Under the pieces are notes generated by a model. It had not been told where the DNA came from and searched no databases. It saw nothing but the letters and a program-made list of their open reading frames with translations. Made by a program: the position numbers and the translations under genes. Below are positions 26,672 to 35,726 of a DNA stretch of 64,000 nucleotides, piece by piece. The stretch is from Spirochaetales bacterium (GTDB taxonomy: Bacteria; Spirochaetota; Spirochaetia; Treponematales; Treponemataceae). The DNA lies in the NCBI GenBank assembly GCA_029098225.1, contig JAQXNX010000011.1, positions 156,730 to 220,729 of the forward strand. The letters run 5' to 3'. How positions within the stretch are numbered: the stretch's first letter is position 1; every line of letters starts with the position of its first letter.

Positions 26672-27127
26672 TCAGATTATATCCATTTTATATGTATTAA
26701 CTTTAGAAATCAATTCAAAACCTTTCCGCAGAAACAGAGCTTTTGATGCAGAATTTTCATCTTTTACTTCTGCAACAACAGTTTTTATATTATACCAATT
26801 CTTTTTTAACTCTTCTATTCCCAATTGTAAAAAATTGCCAGCGATGTGTTTCCCCCGATATTCTTTTGTGATACTCAGGGAAATGACACATTCTGTAGAT
26901 TGTTCTGATTCTCGTTTAAAACGAATTTGTCCTACAAAACTTTTGTTATCAAATATGAGTAAAAAGAATGTGTTCACATCTGAAACAGTTTTTGCAAACC
27001 ATTTGCAATGCTGTACGTATTCTATCGGTTTTGTATTGAATGAACAGGCACGAACAAGAGGATCATTGGAAAGAGAAAAAACGAGATCACAGTCTTGTTT
27101 TGTATTTTGGGCTTGGCGGATGGTCAT
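26672..27127 (-). CDS. pseH: GNAT acetyltransferase, PseH-like
   Basis: Proposed to acetylate the 4-amino group of UDP-4-amino-4,6-dideoxy-N-acetyl-altrosamine in the pseudaminate pathway. The 151-residue GNAT fold shows NDPLVRACSF, CVISLSITKEYRGKHIAG (acetyl-CoA loop) and ENSASKALFLRKGFE. The position between pseF and pseI supports the role. I chose the ATG at 27127, one nucleotide past the stop of the TIM-barrel gene, although a TTG 18 nt upstream is open. Related GNATs occur fused to PseG in other bacteria, but here no PseG domain is attached. Confidence 0.78.
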   Translation of the reverse strand: MTIRQAQNTKQDCDLVFSLSNDPLVRACSFNTKPIEYVQHCKWFAKTVSDVNTFFLLIFDNKSFVGQIRFKRESEQSTECVISLSITKEYRGKHIAGNFLQLGIEELKKNWYNIKTVVAEVKDENSASKALFLRKGFELISKVNTYKMDII

Positions 27128-27128
27128 A

Positions 27129-27899
27129 TTATTTATTTTCTCCAAGAATCATATTCAATTTTTTTGAATCTTCTTTAAACTCTTCCAGATTTTCAGCATT
27201 AAAACGTTTTGCCTCATTCGTAACCATTCCGCCCTCAGGCACAAATGAAAGAAAGTCTTTCAAAGGAAAAGTTCCCGATCCATAATGTAAATGACTATCA
27301 AATTCACTCGAATAATCACCATCTGTAAGATGATAAATACGAGGATAAAGTCTACTGAGTTCATTAATAAACTCCATAGGCTCTCTTTTTAATGTTCTAG
27401 CCGCACAAATTGCATGACCAAAATCAAGACAAAAACCTGTGCCTTTGCCAATTCCGTCAATAATCAGTTTTAGATTGCTGTAAATACTTCCAACACAAGT
27501 ACTGCCATCAAGCCCACGAATTGGTTTATTTTCGATTAAAAAGCGTTCATCTGCAAATGGTGTAAGTTGCTTTACAACTTCTCCAGGCATTCCATTTGTG
27601 CCAGAATGAAAGATGATATATTTTGCGTTTAATGCATCTGCAAATTCTATTGCTTCCTGAATTTTTCCCTTATTTATATTTCGGGCAGAAACATTTGCTA
27701 AGTTTAATCCGGCAGCAGAATGAGGTGCATGAATTCCAAATGGGATATTGAACTGTTTCCAATAGGAAATAGTATCAGAATATGTTTCTGAGATAGCAAA
27801 AAGTTCAATATACTGAAATATTCCCTGATCATAATATTTTAAGATTTCTTCAGTGTATTGAATATCTTTACTACCTATCTTTAAGCCTAGATTTATCAT
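27129..27899 (-). CDS. AP-endonuclease-2/xylose-isomerase-like TIM-barrel protein in the pseG position
   Basis: A 256-residue TIM-barrel protein carrying what looks like the full endonuclease IV-type metal set: His57/His60 (GIHAPHS), His98 (IFHSG), Glu123 (LIENKP), Asp159 and His162 (CLDFGHA), His190 (IYHLTDG), Asp201 and His203 (DSH) and Glu229 (NEA). That pattern is known from trinuclear zinc enzymes that cleave phosphate esters and from sugar isomerases. It lies between pseF and pseH, where PseG (UDP-sugar hydrolase) is normally encoded, and no PseG-like gene is seen in the window. Its role as a PseG substitute is my inference; epimerase or isomerase activity is the alternative. Confidence 0.75.
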   Translation of the reverse strand: MINLGLKIGSKDIQYTEEILKYYDQGIFQYIELFAISETYSDTISYWKQFNIPFGIHAPHSAAGLNLANVSARNINKGKIQEAIEFADALNAKYIIFHSGTNGMPGEVVKQLTPFADERFLIENKPIRGLDGSTCVGSIYSNLKLIIDGIGKGTGFCLDFGHAICAARTLKREPMEFINELSRLYPRIYHLTDGDYSSEFDSHLHYGSGTFPLKDFLSFVPEGGMVTNEAKRFNAENLEEFKEDSKKLNMILGENK

Positions 27900-28585
27900 A
27901 TATTCCTTAAAAAATTATATTTCATTTCAGCTATTCGCCAGTCGTCAAGAGTATCAATATCTTGAACTTTTTCTTCATCTAAAATGTAAGGATATGTATT
28001 CTCACCAAAACCTGAAAATGTTTCTTCAAAATATTTTTTGCTGTACCAATAAAAAAGTCCTGCATCATGATATGCATCAGGTAAATCCTGTGAACGCTTT
28101 GAATAATTTTCTGGCCAATTCATAACAAGTTTTTCATTCTCAATTTTTAATGAACGGAAAATTGTATATGAATATTTTACGACAGGAACAACAGAAACAC
28201 ATTTTTTTTCATTAAGAATATTATAAGATTTTAAAATATCATTAACATCAATAAGTGGTGCAGTTGGAAGAATACAACAAATTTCATCAAAAGATTTTCC
28301 TAACTTCTTGTATTCATAAAGAACTTCATTTAAGACATCCCTTAAAATGGCAAAATCATTTGATGTTTCTTTACTTCGCAAGAAAGGAACAGAAGCACCA
28401 TATTTTCTTGCGATTTCTGCAATTTCAATATCATCTGTAGAAACCATAATCTCATCAAAAAGTTTAGATTCTAAAGCTGCTTCTATAGAATATACAAGAA
28501 TAGGTTTTCCACAAAAGTCTTTTATATTTTTGCGAGGAATACGCTTACTGCCTCCACGGGCTGTAATTATAGCAACGCGACTCAT
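27896..28585 (-). CDS. pseF: Pseudaminic acid cytidylyltransferase
   Basis: Activates pseudaminic acid with CTP to CMP-pseudaminate. A 229-residue NeuA-type enzyme starting VAIITARGGSKRIPRKNIKDF, with ETSNDFAILRDVL, ICCILPTAPLID and LPDAYHDAGLFYWY. The early PRKNIKDFCGKPILVYSI and the DAG-FYWY block fit PseF rather than NeuA. It overlaps both neighbours by 4 nt (pseC upstream, TIM barrel downstream), so expression is tightly coupled. A second cytidylyltransferase lies at 39275. Confidence 0.9.
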   Translation of the reverse strand: MSRVAIITARGGSKRIPRKNIKDFCGKPILVYSIEAALESKLFDEIMVSTDDIEIAEIARKYGASVPFLRSKETSNDFAILRDVLNEVLYEYKKLGKSFDEICCILPTAPLIDVNDILKSYNILNEKKCVSVVPVVKYSYTIFRSLKIENEKLVMNWPENYSKRSQDLPDAYHDAGLFYWYSKKYFEETFSGFGENTYPYILDEEKVQDIDTLDDWRIAEMKYNFLRNI

Positions 28586-29727
28586 CCAATTACTTCCTTA
28601 ACAGCCTTAATAACGGTATTTACATCTTCTTCACTAAGCCCCGGATATAATGGAAGCGATAATTCCTGTTCATAGTACTTTTCTGCAAAAGGATAGTCTC
28701 CTTCCTTATAACCGAAAGATTCTTTATAAAAAGGTTGGGTATGTACAGGAATATAATGCACCTGCGTTCCAATTTCTCTTTCACGAAGTTCTTGCATTAC
28801 CTGTGAGCGAGTTTTTCCTAAAGAAGCAAAATCTATCTGAACTGCATAAAGGTGAAAGCAAGATGAAACCTCTTTCGGTTCTGTAGGAGTCTTAAGATAT
28901 TTCATTCCCTCAAATGCATGATTATATGTAGCAACAACTTCACGACGTCGTTTCTTGAAGAAATCAAGTTTTGCAAGCTGAGAGCATCCAAGAGCTGCCT
29001 GCATATCTGTCATGCGATAATTAAAGCCGAGAGACTGCATCTCGTAATACCATGGACCAGGATTTTTAGTCAAAAGCTTTTCATCTTTTGTTGTTCCATG
29101 GCTACGGAGCATCAAAAGTTTCTGATACAATTTTTCATCGTTAGTAGTTACAGCCCCACCCTCACCGGTTGTAATGGTTTTTACCGGATGAAAACTAAAT
29201 ACAGTCATATCAGAATATTTACAATTTCCAACATAAGAACCATCAGCGTACTGACTTCCGATTGCATGTGCAGCATCTTCAATTACATGAAGATTATATT
29301 TTTTTGCAATTAAACTTATGTTATCCATTTCACATGGAAGTCCAGCAAAATGTACTGGTATTATAAGCTTTGTTTTATTTGTAATATGCTTTTCTATTTC
29401 TGAAGGATTTATATTATAAGAAACCGGATTAATATCAGCAAATACAGGTTTTAAATTGTTATAAATCATACAATTGCTTGAAGCAAGAAATGTATTTGGT
29501 GTTGTTATTCCTTCATCACCTTCAGATAATTCCAGAGCTGCAACTGCAATATGCAAACCAGCAGTTGCATTACTAACAGAAACACAATATTTTGCACCTG
29601 TTATTTCACAAATTTTTTTTTCAAACTGAGAAACAGAAGGTCCCTGAGTAAGATAATCAGATTTCAGAACCTTTACAACAGCTTCAATATCAGAGTCGTC
29701 TATATATTGATGACCGTATCCAATCAT
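28582..29727 (-). CDS. pseC: UDP-4-amino-4,6-dideoxy-N-acetyl-beta-L-altrosamine transaminase
   Basis: PLP aminotransferase acting on the product of PseB. The 381-residue protein begins GYGHQYIDDSDIEAVV and LKSDYLTQGPSVSQFE, the PseC signature. The PLP lysine is in SFHPVKTITTGEGGA, and the C-terminal HYIPVHTQPFY is family-typical. It lies 15 nt downstream of pseB and overlaps pseF by 4 nt. The order pseB-pseC-pseF matches known pseudaminate operons. Confidence 0.93.
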   Translation of the reverse strand: MIGYGHQYIDDSDIEAVVKVLKSDYLTQGPSVSQFEKKICEITGAKYCVSVSNATAGLHIAVAALELSEGDEGITTPNTFLASSNCMIYNNLKPVFADINPVSYNINPSEIEKHITNKTKLIIPVHFAGLPCEMDNISLIAKKYNLHVIEDAAHAIGSQYADGSYVGNCKYSDMTVFSFHPVKTITTGEGGAVTTNDEKLYQKLLMLRSHGTTKDEKLLTKNPGPWYYEMQSLGFNYRMTDMQAALGCSQLAKLDFFKKRRREVVATYNHAFEGMKYLKTPTEPKEVSSCFHLYAVQIDFASLGKTRSQVMQELREREIGTQVHYIPVHTQPFYKESFGYKEGDYPFAEKYYEQELSLPLYPGLSEEDVNTVIKAVKEVIG

Positions 29728-29742
29728 GATATACCTCTAGAA

Positions 29743-30741
29743 TTAGATATTTCCAACCTTAGCACGGTTCTTTTCAATCCATTCCTGAAGCTGTGGGATT
29801 GTCATCCATTCTGTATTATTATCAGATGTATAACTAAATCCCTCAGGAACTCTCTTTCCACCTTTTATCATCTTTTCGATTGTACTAAATTCACAAATCT
29901 GAGGAAGAATTTTAAAATGTTCAGGATATTCATAAGTATAGAAGGCATCTTCCTGACTAATCATTGCTTCATGTAGTTTCTCACCAGGTCTAATTCCAAT
30001 TTCAACCTGTTCAGCATTTGCATCAACCGCAGTAGCAATATCGCAAATATTCATAGAAGGGATCTTCTTTACATAAATTTCACCACCTTCCATATCATCG
30101 AATGCATGCCAAACAAGCTCAACTCCCTGCTCCAAAGAAATCATAAAACGAGTCATTCGTTTATCAGTAATTGTTAATTTTCCAGTTTTTGCAGTTTCCA
30201 TAAAGAATGGAATTACAGATCCTCGGCTCCCCATTACATTACCATAACGAACAACAGCAAACTTTGTCGATTTACCGCCAGAATAAGAATTTCCTGCAAC
30301 AAAAATTTTATCAGAACAAAGTTTTGTTGCACCATAAAGATTTACAGGCTTACATGCTTTATCAGTAGAAAGTGCTACAAGTCTTTTTACACCTTTATCA
30401 ATACAAGCATCAATAAGATTCATAGCACCATGAACATTAGTTTTTATACATTCAAAAGGATTGTATTCAGCTGTCGGAACGATTTTAGTAGCTGCAGCAT
30501 GAACTACATAGTCTACACCATCTAAAGCACGCATAAGACGTTCTTTATCTCTAACATCACCAATAAAGAAACGAACTCTTTTATCACCTTGGAATTTTTT
30601 TGCCATATTCCATTGTTTCATTTCATCACGAGAATAAATGATTATTTTCTTTGGGTTATACTTTTCAAGCGTCATTGGTACAAATGTATTTCCAAAAGAA
30701 CCTGTGCCACCTGTTATTAAAATTGTTGAATTTGTAAGCAT
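29743..30741 (-). CDS. pseB: UDP-N-acetylglucosamine 4,6-dehydratase (5-inverting)
   Basis: First enzyme of pseudaminic acid synthesis, 332 residues. The NAD loop is ITGGTGSFGNTF. The active-site region reads STDKACKPVNLYGATK with the YxxxK pair, and RYGNVMGSRGSVIPFF and RPGEKLHE are diagnostic for the PseB/FlaA1 short type. A promoter lies in the divergent gap upstream, so this gene starts the pse transcript. PseB is soluble and forms UDP-2-acetamido-2,6-dideoxy-beta-L-arabino-4-hexulose. Confidence 0.94.
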   Translation of the reverse strand: MLTNSTILITGGTGSFGNTFVPMTLEKYNPKKIIIYSRDEMKQWNMAKKFQGDKRVRFFIGDVRDKERLMRALDGVDYVVHAAATKIVPTAEYNPFECIKTNVHGAMNLIDACIDKGVKRLVALSTDKACKPVNLYGATKLCSDKIFVAGNSYSGGKSTKFAVVRYGNVMGSRGSVIPFFMETAKTGKLTITDKRMTRFMISLEQGVELVWHAFDDMEGGEIYVKKIPSMNICDIATAVDANAEQVEIGIRPGEKLHEAMISQEDAFYTYEYPEHFKILPQICEFSTIEKMIKGGKRVPEGFSYTSDNNTEWMTIPQLQEWIEKNRAKVGNI

Positions 30742-30758
30742 AATTTATAACCTTTTAA

Positions 30759-30770
30759 TTCAAATTTGAA
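30759..30770. promoter_or_regulatory. Perfect 12-bp palindrome upstream of pseB
   Basis: TTCAAATTTGAA lies in the pseB leader, between the predicted start of transcription and the ATG. It could be an operator, but a palindrome this AT-rich may be chance. Confidence 0.3.
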
Positions 30771-30798
30771 TTTATATATTTAATGTATACTAACTAAC

Positions 30799-30827
30799 AA
30801 TATATACAAAGTAAAATAAATAATCAA
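30799..30827 (-). promoter_or_regulatory. Promoter for pseB and the pseudaminate operon
   Basis: On the minus strand TTGATT (30827-30822) and TATATT (30804-30799) are spaced by 17 nt. The leader to the ATG at 30741 would be about 50 nt. It is back-to-back with the promoter of the plus-strand gene at 30872. Confidence 0.55.
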
Positions 30828-30836
30828 GAAAATACC

Positions 30837-30865
30837 TTTTCATTAAAAAATTATTGTATTATAAT
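30837..30865 (+). promoter_or_regulatory. Promoter for the 30872 gene, probably leaderless
   Basis: TTTTCA (30837-30842), a 17-nt spacer and a perfect TATAAT (30860-30865). The ATG at 30872 begins 7 nt after the last base of the -10 box, where transcription itself should start. No Shine-Dalgarno is present. A leaderless mRNA is the simplest reading. Confidence 0.55.
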
Positions 30866-30871
30866 ATTTTA

Positions 30872-32893
30872 ATGATTTTTTTAAAACGAAAAGTTTCTCA
30901 AAATATTTATCTGTTTTCCTTAACTTTATCTATAATTCAATACTTCTTTGTATTTCTATATTTTTTTAAAAGTAAATTAAACTTTTCAACAAAAATCCTA
31001 ATTATTGATTTTGTTATTATAATTTTATGGTCTGTTCTTTTTATTAAACGACAGTTAAAAGAAACGTTCACCTTTCCTTCAATAAGAACCTGTATATTAT
31101 TTTTCTCATTCACAATTGCAAGTTTTGCAATAATAAAAGGAAGTTGGTTTAATCAATATTTAAGACTTGATGGAATAGAAAATTTATTTTCAGGTAAAAC
31201 TCATATCGACTCTCTTTATCATTCTTCAATTGCTGAATCATTTATAACAAATGGTTATCCAAGTATTCAAATAAATGCACCAATTTTTATTGGATATCAT
31301 GCTTTATCTCACGCAATTATTGCTTTTATATCTAAATTACTTTCTATTCCATGTTTTATAACATATAATTATGTTTATCCGTTAATAGCGTATCCTCTTT
31401 TTATTTATCTTATTCAAAAAGTTCTTTTAATAATTCGAAATTATTATATTAATACGACTGAAATTTATCTTCTGGATTATTTATTAATAATTATATGTAT
31501 ATTATTTAATTTTCATACATCACTTGACATTGATGTTTGGCTCAGAAGTGAATCTTATTGTTTTTCTCTAATCCTATTATTAATTTATTTTTGTATAATT
31601 GATTCAGGATATAAAAAAATTTCGAAATTCGATATTTATAACAAACTATTAATAATTCCGATTTTTATTATTTTATTATCATTTTCAAAAATATCTACAG
31701 GCTTTCTTTTTTTAATTGGAATAGATTTTTATTTATTTAGAAAAAAAATTTGTATAAACAAAAATTGGATATTTATTATTTATTATTTATTTATTTTTAT
31801 ATTATATTATTACTTATTAAATTATTATCTTTCTGAAAAATTCTTTTTTAAACAAAATTATACCATTCAAGAAATAAAAGAAAGTTCTTTTGAGATTTTT
31901 CATTATGTAAAACATTGGAGTAAAAATCTATTCTATTCAGTTCTCTATTATATTATTGTATTTTTACCTATCATTTTACTTTTAATATTTAATAACAAAA
32001 AGAATTATTTTTCATTTAAAATCATAGATGATTATAATTTAATACTCCAAACCTGTTTTATATGTATTTTTTTAAGTTGTCTACCTGGATTATTTATTCG
32101 AATATCAGGGGGCTCTGCTAGTTATTTTGTAAATCCAGCGTGGACCTTCTCTTTTATACTTTTTATTGCATTAGGATGTGCCAAAAAGATACAAAAACTA
32201 ATACAAAATCTTTTTTCAAAAATCAAATTTATATTATTAATAAATTCGAAATGTATTTTACATTGCTCTTTTTATAAAATTTTTGTCTTTTCAGCATTTA
32301 TATTCATATATATATATAATATTAACAATATAAATATATATAATTTATTAAAGACTACGTTATATTATAGATTAGATAATAACACACAATTAACTAATGA
32401 CAAAATTGATAAAATAAAAAATATGTTTAAACCATCTAAAATTAACACAAATAAAAACTATATTATATTAACAAAACTTAGAGAAGAAACTCGATGTAAT
32501 ATAAAAGATTATTGCATATATTTAGATGATAATTTTGAACTCATTAGTAAATATGATACATTAGCAACAAATGGGGATTTACCTTTATATTTAATAAAAC
32601 CATACCTTGCAATTAGTGCTTATATTGGTATTCCTGTAATAAACGCTGTATATTTGAAAAACAATATTTTTTTTAGAGGAGATGATAAAAAATTTGGTAA
32701 ATATTCAGATTTTGGTCAATATTCATTACCACCTTCAATATGTGGAGAAAAATTAAATACAGAAAATCTTCAGGAATATGCAAAAAAACTTAAAAAAAAT
32801 AAAATAATAATTTTACATAAAGATGGTTTTAAAATTCTGAATTTACAATTAGATACATTAAACGAATATGAAATAATTATGAAAAATCATTAG
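30872..32893 (+). CDS. Large multi-pass membrane protein, GT-C or polymerase candidate
   Basis: The only plus-strand gene, 673 residues. Many hydrophobic helices fill residues 10-480. An extracytoplasmic-looking loop GKTHIDSLYHSSIAESFI (about 110-130) resembles the acidic and histidine motif after the first helices of GT-C transferases. The last about 165 residues (after LYYRLDNNTQ) are soluble. It may be the polymerase (Wzy) or a lipid-linked sugar transferase. Its stop abuts the stop of the opposite gene at 32894 with no spacer. A decayed paralogue lies at 36883-37389. Very AT-rich. The start at 30872 is chosen from the promoter position; a TTG at 30854 is also open. Confidence 0.7.
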   Translation: MIFLKRKVSQNIYLFSLTLSIIQYFFVFLYFFKSKLNFSTKILIIDFVIIILWSVLFIKRQLKETFTFPSIRTCILFFSFTIASFAIIKGSWFNQYLRLDGIENLFSGKTHIDSLYHSSIAESFITNGYPSIQINAPIFIGYHALSHAIIAFISKLLSIPCFITYNYVYPLIAYPLFIYLIQKVLLIIRNYYINTTEIYLLDYLLIIICILFNFHTSLDIDVWLRSESYCFSLILLLIYFCIIDSGYKKISKFDIYNKLLIIPIFIILLSFSKISTGFLFLIGIDFYLFRKKICINKNWIFIIYYLFIFILYYYLLNYYLSEKFFFKQNYTIQEIKESSFEIFHYVKHWSKNLFYSVLYYIIVFLPIILLLIFNNKKNYFSFKIIDDYNLILQTCFICIFLSCLPGLFIRISGGSASYFVNPAWTFSFILFIALGCAKKIQKLIQNLFSKIKFILLINSKCILHCSFYKIFVFSAFIFIYIYNINNINIYNLLKTTLYYRLDNNTQLTNDKIDKIKNMFKPSKINTNKNYIILTKLREETRCNIKDYCIYLDDNFELISKYDTLATNGDLPLYLIKPYLAISAYIGIPVINAVYLKNNIFFRGDDKKFGKYSDFGQYSLPPSICGEKLNTENLQEYAKKLKKNKIIILHKDGFKILNLQLDTLNEYEIIMKNH

Positions 32894-34357
32894 TTATTTC
32901 ATAGAATTAAATAATAATTTAACCTTTCTTTTTAATAAAGATTTAAATAATTTAAACAAAGTAAAAAAATCAGTTATACAGTTTTTACAAAAACCTTTTT
33001 TTTCAATTCTTTTTCCGCCAACAGTTTTGTTATAAAACAAGAATTTATTATCAGATAAATCATAAATTTTATATTTATATGAAAAAGGTTGTGAATTATA
33101 AATTTCAGAAAAATCATGTATACATTCATCAAATTGTATATGACCAAATTCTATATTAAAATTTACTTCATTTTTTTTATTACAATATCTATCTATTCTT
33201 TTAGAAATAGATGTTGAAAACTTTAATTTCGCAATTTTTTTATATTCTTTATCAATACAATTGACTATACGTTCAGAACATGTTACATCTTCATTGATAG
33301 AAAAATAATAATTTAATAATTCTTTTTGCTTTTGATTAAGAATAGTAGATGAATTATTAAATCTATAAATATTTGATATTGTTTCAATCATTTTTTCTTC
33401 GTTAGTTATGATTTTACTGATTCTATCTGGAAAAGTGTCCGGATATTTAACTGTTAAAGATGGTTGATAAGATAATACATTTTTTCCCATTAATGTAGCT
33501 TCAATTCCAGTTGTACAACCTGAATGTATAACAACTTTTGCATAATTAATCCATGGATTAACAGAAAATTTTTTTTCAATTCTTACATTTTTCAACTCTT
33601 TTAATAGCTTCATCCATGTATTTTCATTTTCTGCAGGATGAGGTCTTAGAATAATAATTCTATCAGGAAAAGCAAATGAAATGGTTTTAATCATCTGAAG
33701 AAATTTAGGAAAAAGTTCAGAAATAAAGATATTATATTTATCAAAAAAAACGTTATTTTCCTCTTGATTTCCATTTACTGCTACAGAAGTTTCTTTAGCA
33801 TTATAATCTTCTCGAGTTATGACATTGAAATTTGAATTAATAAGTATAAAATCTTTACCATAATGTTCTAGAATATATTTACATTCCTGATTATAACAAT
33901 TTATTAAAAAGTCTTTTCTAAGTAAATCTAATCGTGAATTTCCTAATGAAAATATTTGTTTTTCATTATTTAAAAATTTTAATATTGAGACCTGCTGTCG
34001 TTTTCCCCAAGCAATAACACAGTCAACTTCATTTAATGTTTCTTTATTCAAACTCTGAGAAAAATAGTTATTGTCATTGTCATAAATCAAACCTTCTGCA
34101 TCATAAGCAGCAATAAAATGTCCATTTCTTTTTAATTCAGAATATACAGAAGCTTCATATTTAAAAAAATCTTTACCAACATATACACAGTTTTTTGAAT
34201 TATTATTAGCATAGTCATTCATATGCCATAACATTCCTGTAACTACATGATATCCTTTTTTTAGAAAATAATGAGTTAAAAAAAGAGTGGATTTCCATTC
34301 TCTATTTTTTACTTCTACTGGTAAAAATACAACTTTACCTTTTATATAAAAATTCAT
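32894..34357 (-). CDS. Capsule-type surface carbohydrate biosynthesis protein (GT-B fold, KpsC/KpsS-like)
   Basis: A 487-residue protein with the C-terminal pattern of capsule-type transferases: IIILRPHPAENENTWMKLL, then VVIHSGCTTGIEATLMGKNVLSYQP, and FPDRISK. These RPHP and HSGC/S-T elements also occur in CDP-glycerol transferases and retaining Kdo transferases. The C-terminal 100 residues are basic and without recognised domain. It lies directly behind the Wzt gene (6 nt) and meets the plus-strand gene stop to stop. It could initiate or decorate the lipid-linked glycan; donor unknown. Confidence 0.75.
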   Translation of the reverse strand: MNFYIKGKVVFLPVEVKNREWKSTLFLTHYFLKKGYHVVTGMLWHMNDYANNNSKNCVYVGKDFFKYEASVYSELKRNGHFIAAYDAEGLIYDNDNNYFSQSLNKETLNEVDCVIAWGKRQQVSILKFLNNEKQIFSLGNSRLDLLRKDFLINCYNQECKYILEHYGKDFILINSNFNVITREDYNAKETSVAVNGNQEENNVFFDKYNIFISELFPKFLQMIKTISFAFPDRIIILRPHPAENENTWMKLLKELKNVRIEKKFSVNPWINYAKVVIHSGCTTGIEATLMGKNVLSYQPSLTVKYPDTFPDRISKIITNEEKMIETISNIYRFNNSSTILNQKQKELLNYYFSINEDVTCSERIVNCIDKEYKKIAKLKFSTSISKRIDRYCNKKNEVNFNIEFGHIQFDECIHDFSEIYNSQPFSYKYKIYDLSDNKFLFYNKTVGGKRIEKKGFCKNCITDFFTLFKLFKSLLKRKVKLLFNSMK

Positions 34358-34363
34358 AATTTA

Positions 34364-35623
34364 TTATATAACATCAGATTTTAAAAAACACATATTCTGT
34401 ACTACAGAATAATTTGATCTTTTCTTAATTACTAAATCAGGAGTATATTCATCTAAAACACAATAGTTATATGCATTTCCTGTTTTTACAGACTGTTCAT
34501 CACCCAACCAGAAGTATAATGGATAAGCTCCTTGCAATATTTGTCCGGGGAAAATTTTTAATGTAAATTCTTTTTTATAACCTGATTTTACAATATTTTC
34601 TTCTAAGCAATGAGATAATTCAGCGATTGTCGCACCGCCAGATTCCTTTTTAATTAATAAATCAAAATATAATCCTTTAAATTCTCTGATGACTTCGATT
34701 TTTATAGATATTTCAATTATCTCATCATCAAAATAAGATTCTTTTGAAAAAACAATATCTAAAAATTTAACAGCGCCATTTGTTCTATGATTGATGTTAT
34801 TTTCCAATGAATTCATTTGTTGTCTATACATTTTCTTATAGTCAGCTTCATAAACACCGATACATTCTGGTAAATCACCTGCAAATTTTATTCTACCTTT
34901 TTCAAGTACCATACCTTTATTGCACAAATTTTTTACTTGAGACATGTTGTGACTTACAAAAAGAACTGTACGACCTTCCCCAGAACTTAACTCATTCATT
35001 TTTCCAAGTGCTTTTTTTTGAAATGCCGCATCTCCTACTGCAAGTACTTCATCTGCAATAAGTATATCACTATCTAAATGAGCGGCAACTGCAAAAGCTA
35101 ATCTAACATACATTCCACTTGAATATCTTTTTACAGGAGTGTCAATATAATCACCAATTTCACTAAACTCTATAATTTTTGCTACTTTTCTATCTACCTC
35201 TTCATGCTTCATTCCAAGAATTGCACCGTTCATATAAATATTTTCACGACCAGTCAATTCTCCATGAAAACCTGTTCCAACTTCGAGAAGACTAGAAATT
35301 CTTCCATTAATTTTTATCTGTCCTTCTGTAGGAGCTGTAATTTGAGAAAGGATTTTTAATAAAGTAGATTTTCCTGCTCCATTATGACCAATAATACCTA
35401 CTCGGTCACCTTTATTTATTTCAAAATTTAAATCTTTTAAAGCCCAAAAACCTTCTTGTGAAGCATCATATCTACTTCCAATTTTAGCATGCGGATCATC
35501 TTTTCCTCTCTTTCTTGCTATCCAGCTTTGAAGATCTTTAAAAAGTGTTCCGTTATTTATTACACCTAACTTATAATATTTTGAAAGATTTTCAACTTTA
35601 ATTGCAATTCCATCTTGATCCAT
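34364..35623 (-). CDS. wzt: Polysaccharide ABC transporter ATPase with C-terminal carbohydrate-binding domain
   Basis: ATPase of a Wzm-Wzt type exporter, 419 residues. Walker A is GHNGAGKST, the signature is RYSSGMYVRLAFAV, and Walker B is DILIADEVLAVGD. After about residue 265 there is a beta-rich Wzt C-terminal domain (GAVKFLDIVFSKESYF, FDLLIKKESGGATI) that recognises the glycan terminus. The permease gene wzm, normally adjacent, is not seen; upstream lie an IS256-family element and a decayed membrane-protein gene that is not Wzm-like. Export therefore needs a permease from elsewhere. Confidence 0.9.
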   Translation of the reverse strand: MDQDGIAIKVENLSKYYKLGVINNGTLFKDLQSWIARKRGKDDPHAKIGSRYDASQEGFWALKDLNFEINKGDRVGIIGHNGAGKSTLLKILSQITAPTEGQIKINGRISSLLEVGTGFHGELTGRENIYMNGAILGMKHEEVDRKVAKIIEFSEIGDYIDTPVKRYSSGMYVRLAFAVAAHLDSDILIADEVLAVGDAAFQKKALGKMNELSSGEGRTVLFVSHNMSQVKNLCNKGMVLEKGRIKFAGDLPECIGVYEADYKKMYRQQMNSLENNINHRTNGAVKFLDIVFSKESYFDDEIIEISIKIEVIREFKGLYFDLLIKKESGGATIAELSHCLEENIVKSGYKKEFTLKIFPGQILQGAYPLYFWLGDEQSVKTGNAYNYCVLDEYTPDLVIKKRSNYSVVQNMCFLKSDVI

Positions 35624-35669
35624 GATAAATCATTTTATCAGAAAAGAATAAAAAAATCCATATAGCAAA

Positions 35670-35677
35670 TATTGATT
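35670..35677. repeat. Left target-site duplication of the IS256-type element
   Basis: TATTGATT flanks the left end and matches TATTCATT at 36875-36882 in 7 of 8 bases. Eight base pairs is the usual IS256-family duplication length; one copy has since mutated. Confidence 0.65.
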
Positions 35678-35716
35678 GTGTCAAATTTAGTTCGCAATTT
35701 AGATTCTGAAAAAAGA
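35678..35716 (+). repeat. IS256 left terminal inverted repeat
   Basis: Pairs with 36836-36874. The shared block is AGTTCGCAATTT; outside it, matches are interrupted by single differences. Confidence 0.65.
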
Positions 35717-35726
35717 CACATATCCA

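Noticed and set aside
26662..26676. ATCTGA-TAT-TCAGAT hairpin at the end of the pseH-like gene as a terminator
   Set aside because: Only a 6-bp AT-rich stem with no clear T-run; could be chance.
29551..29976. Plus-strand open frame spanning the pseC-pseB junction
   Set aside because: Antisense to two conserved genes and without any domain signal.
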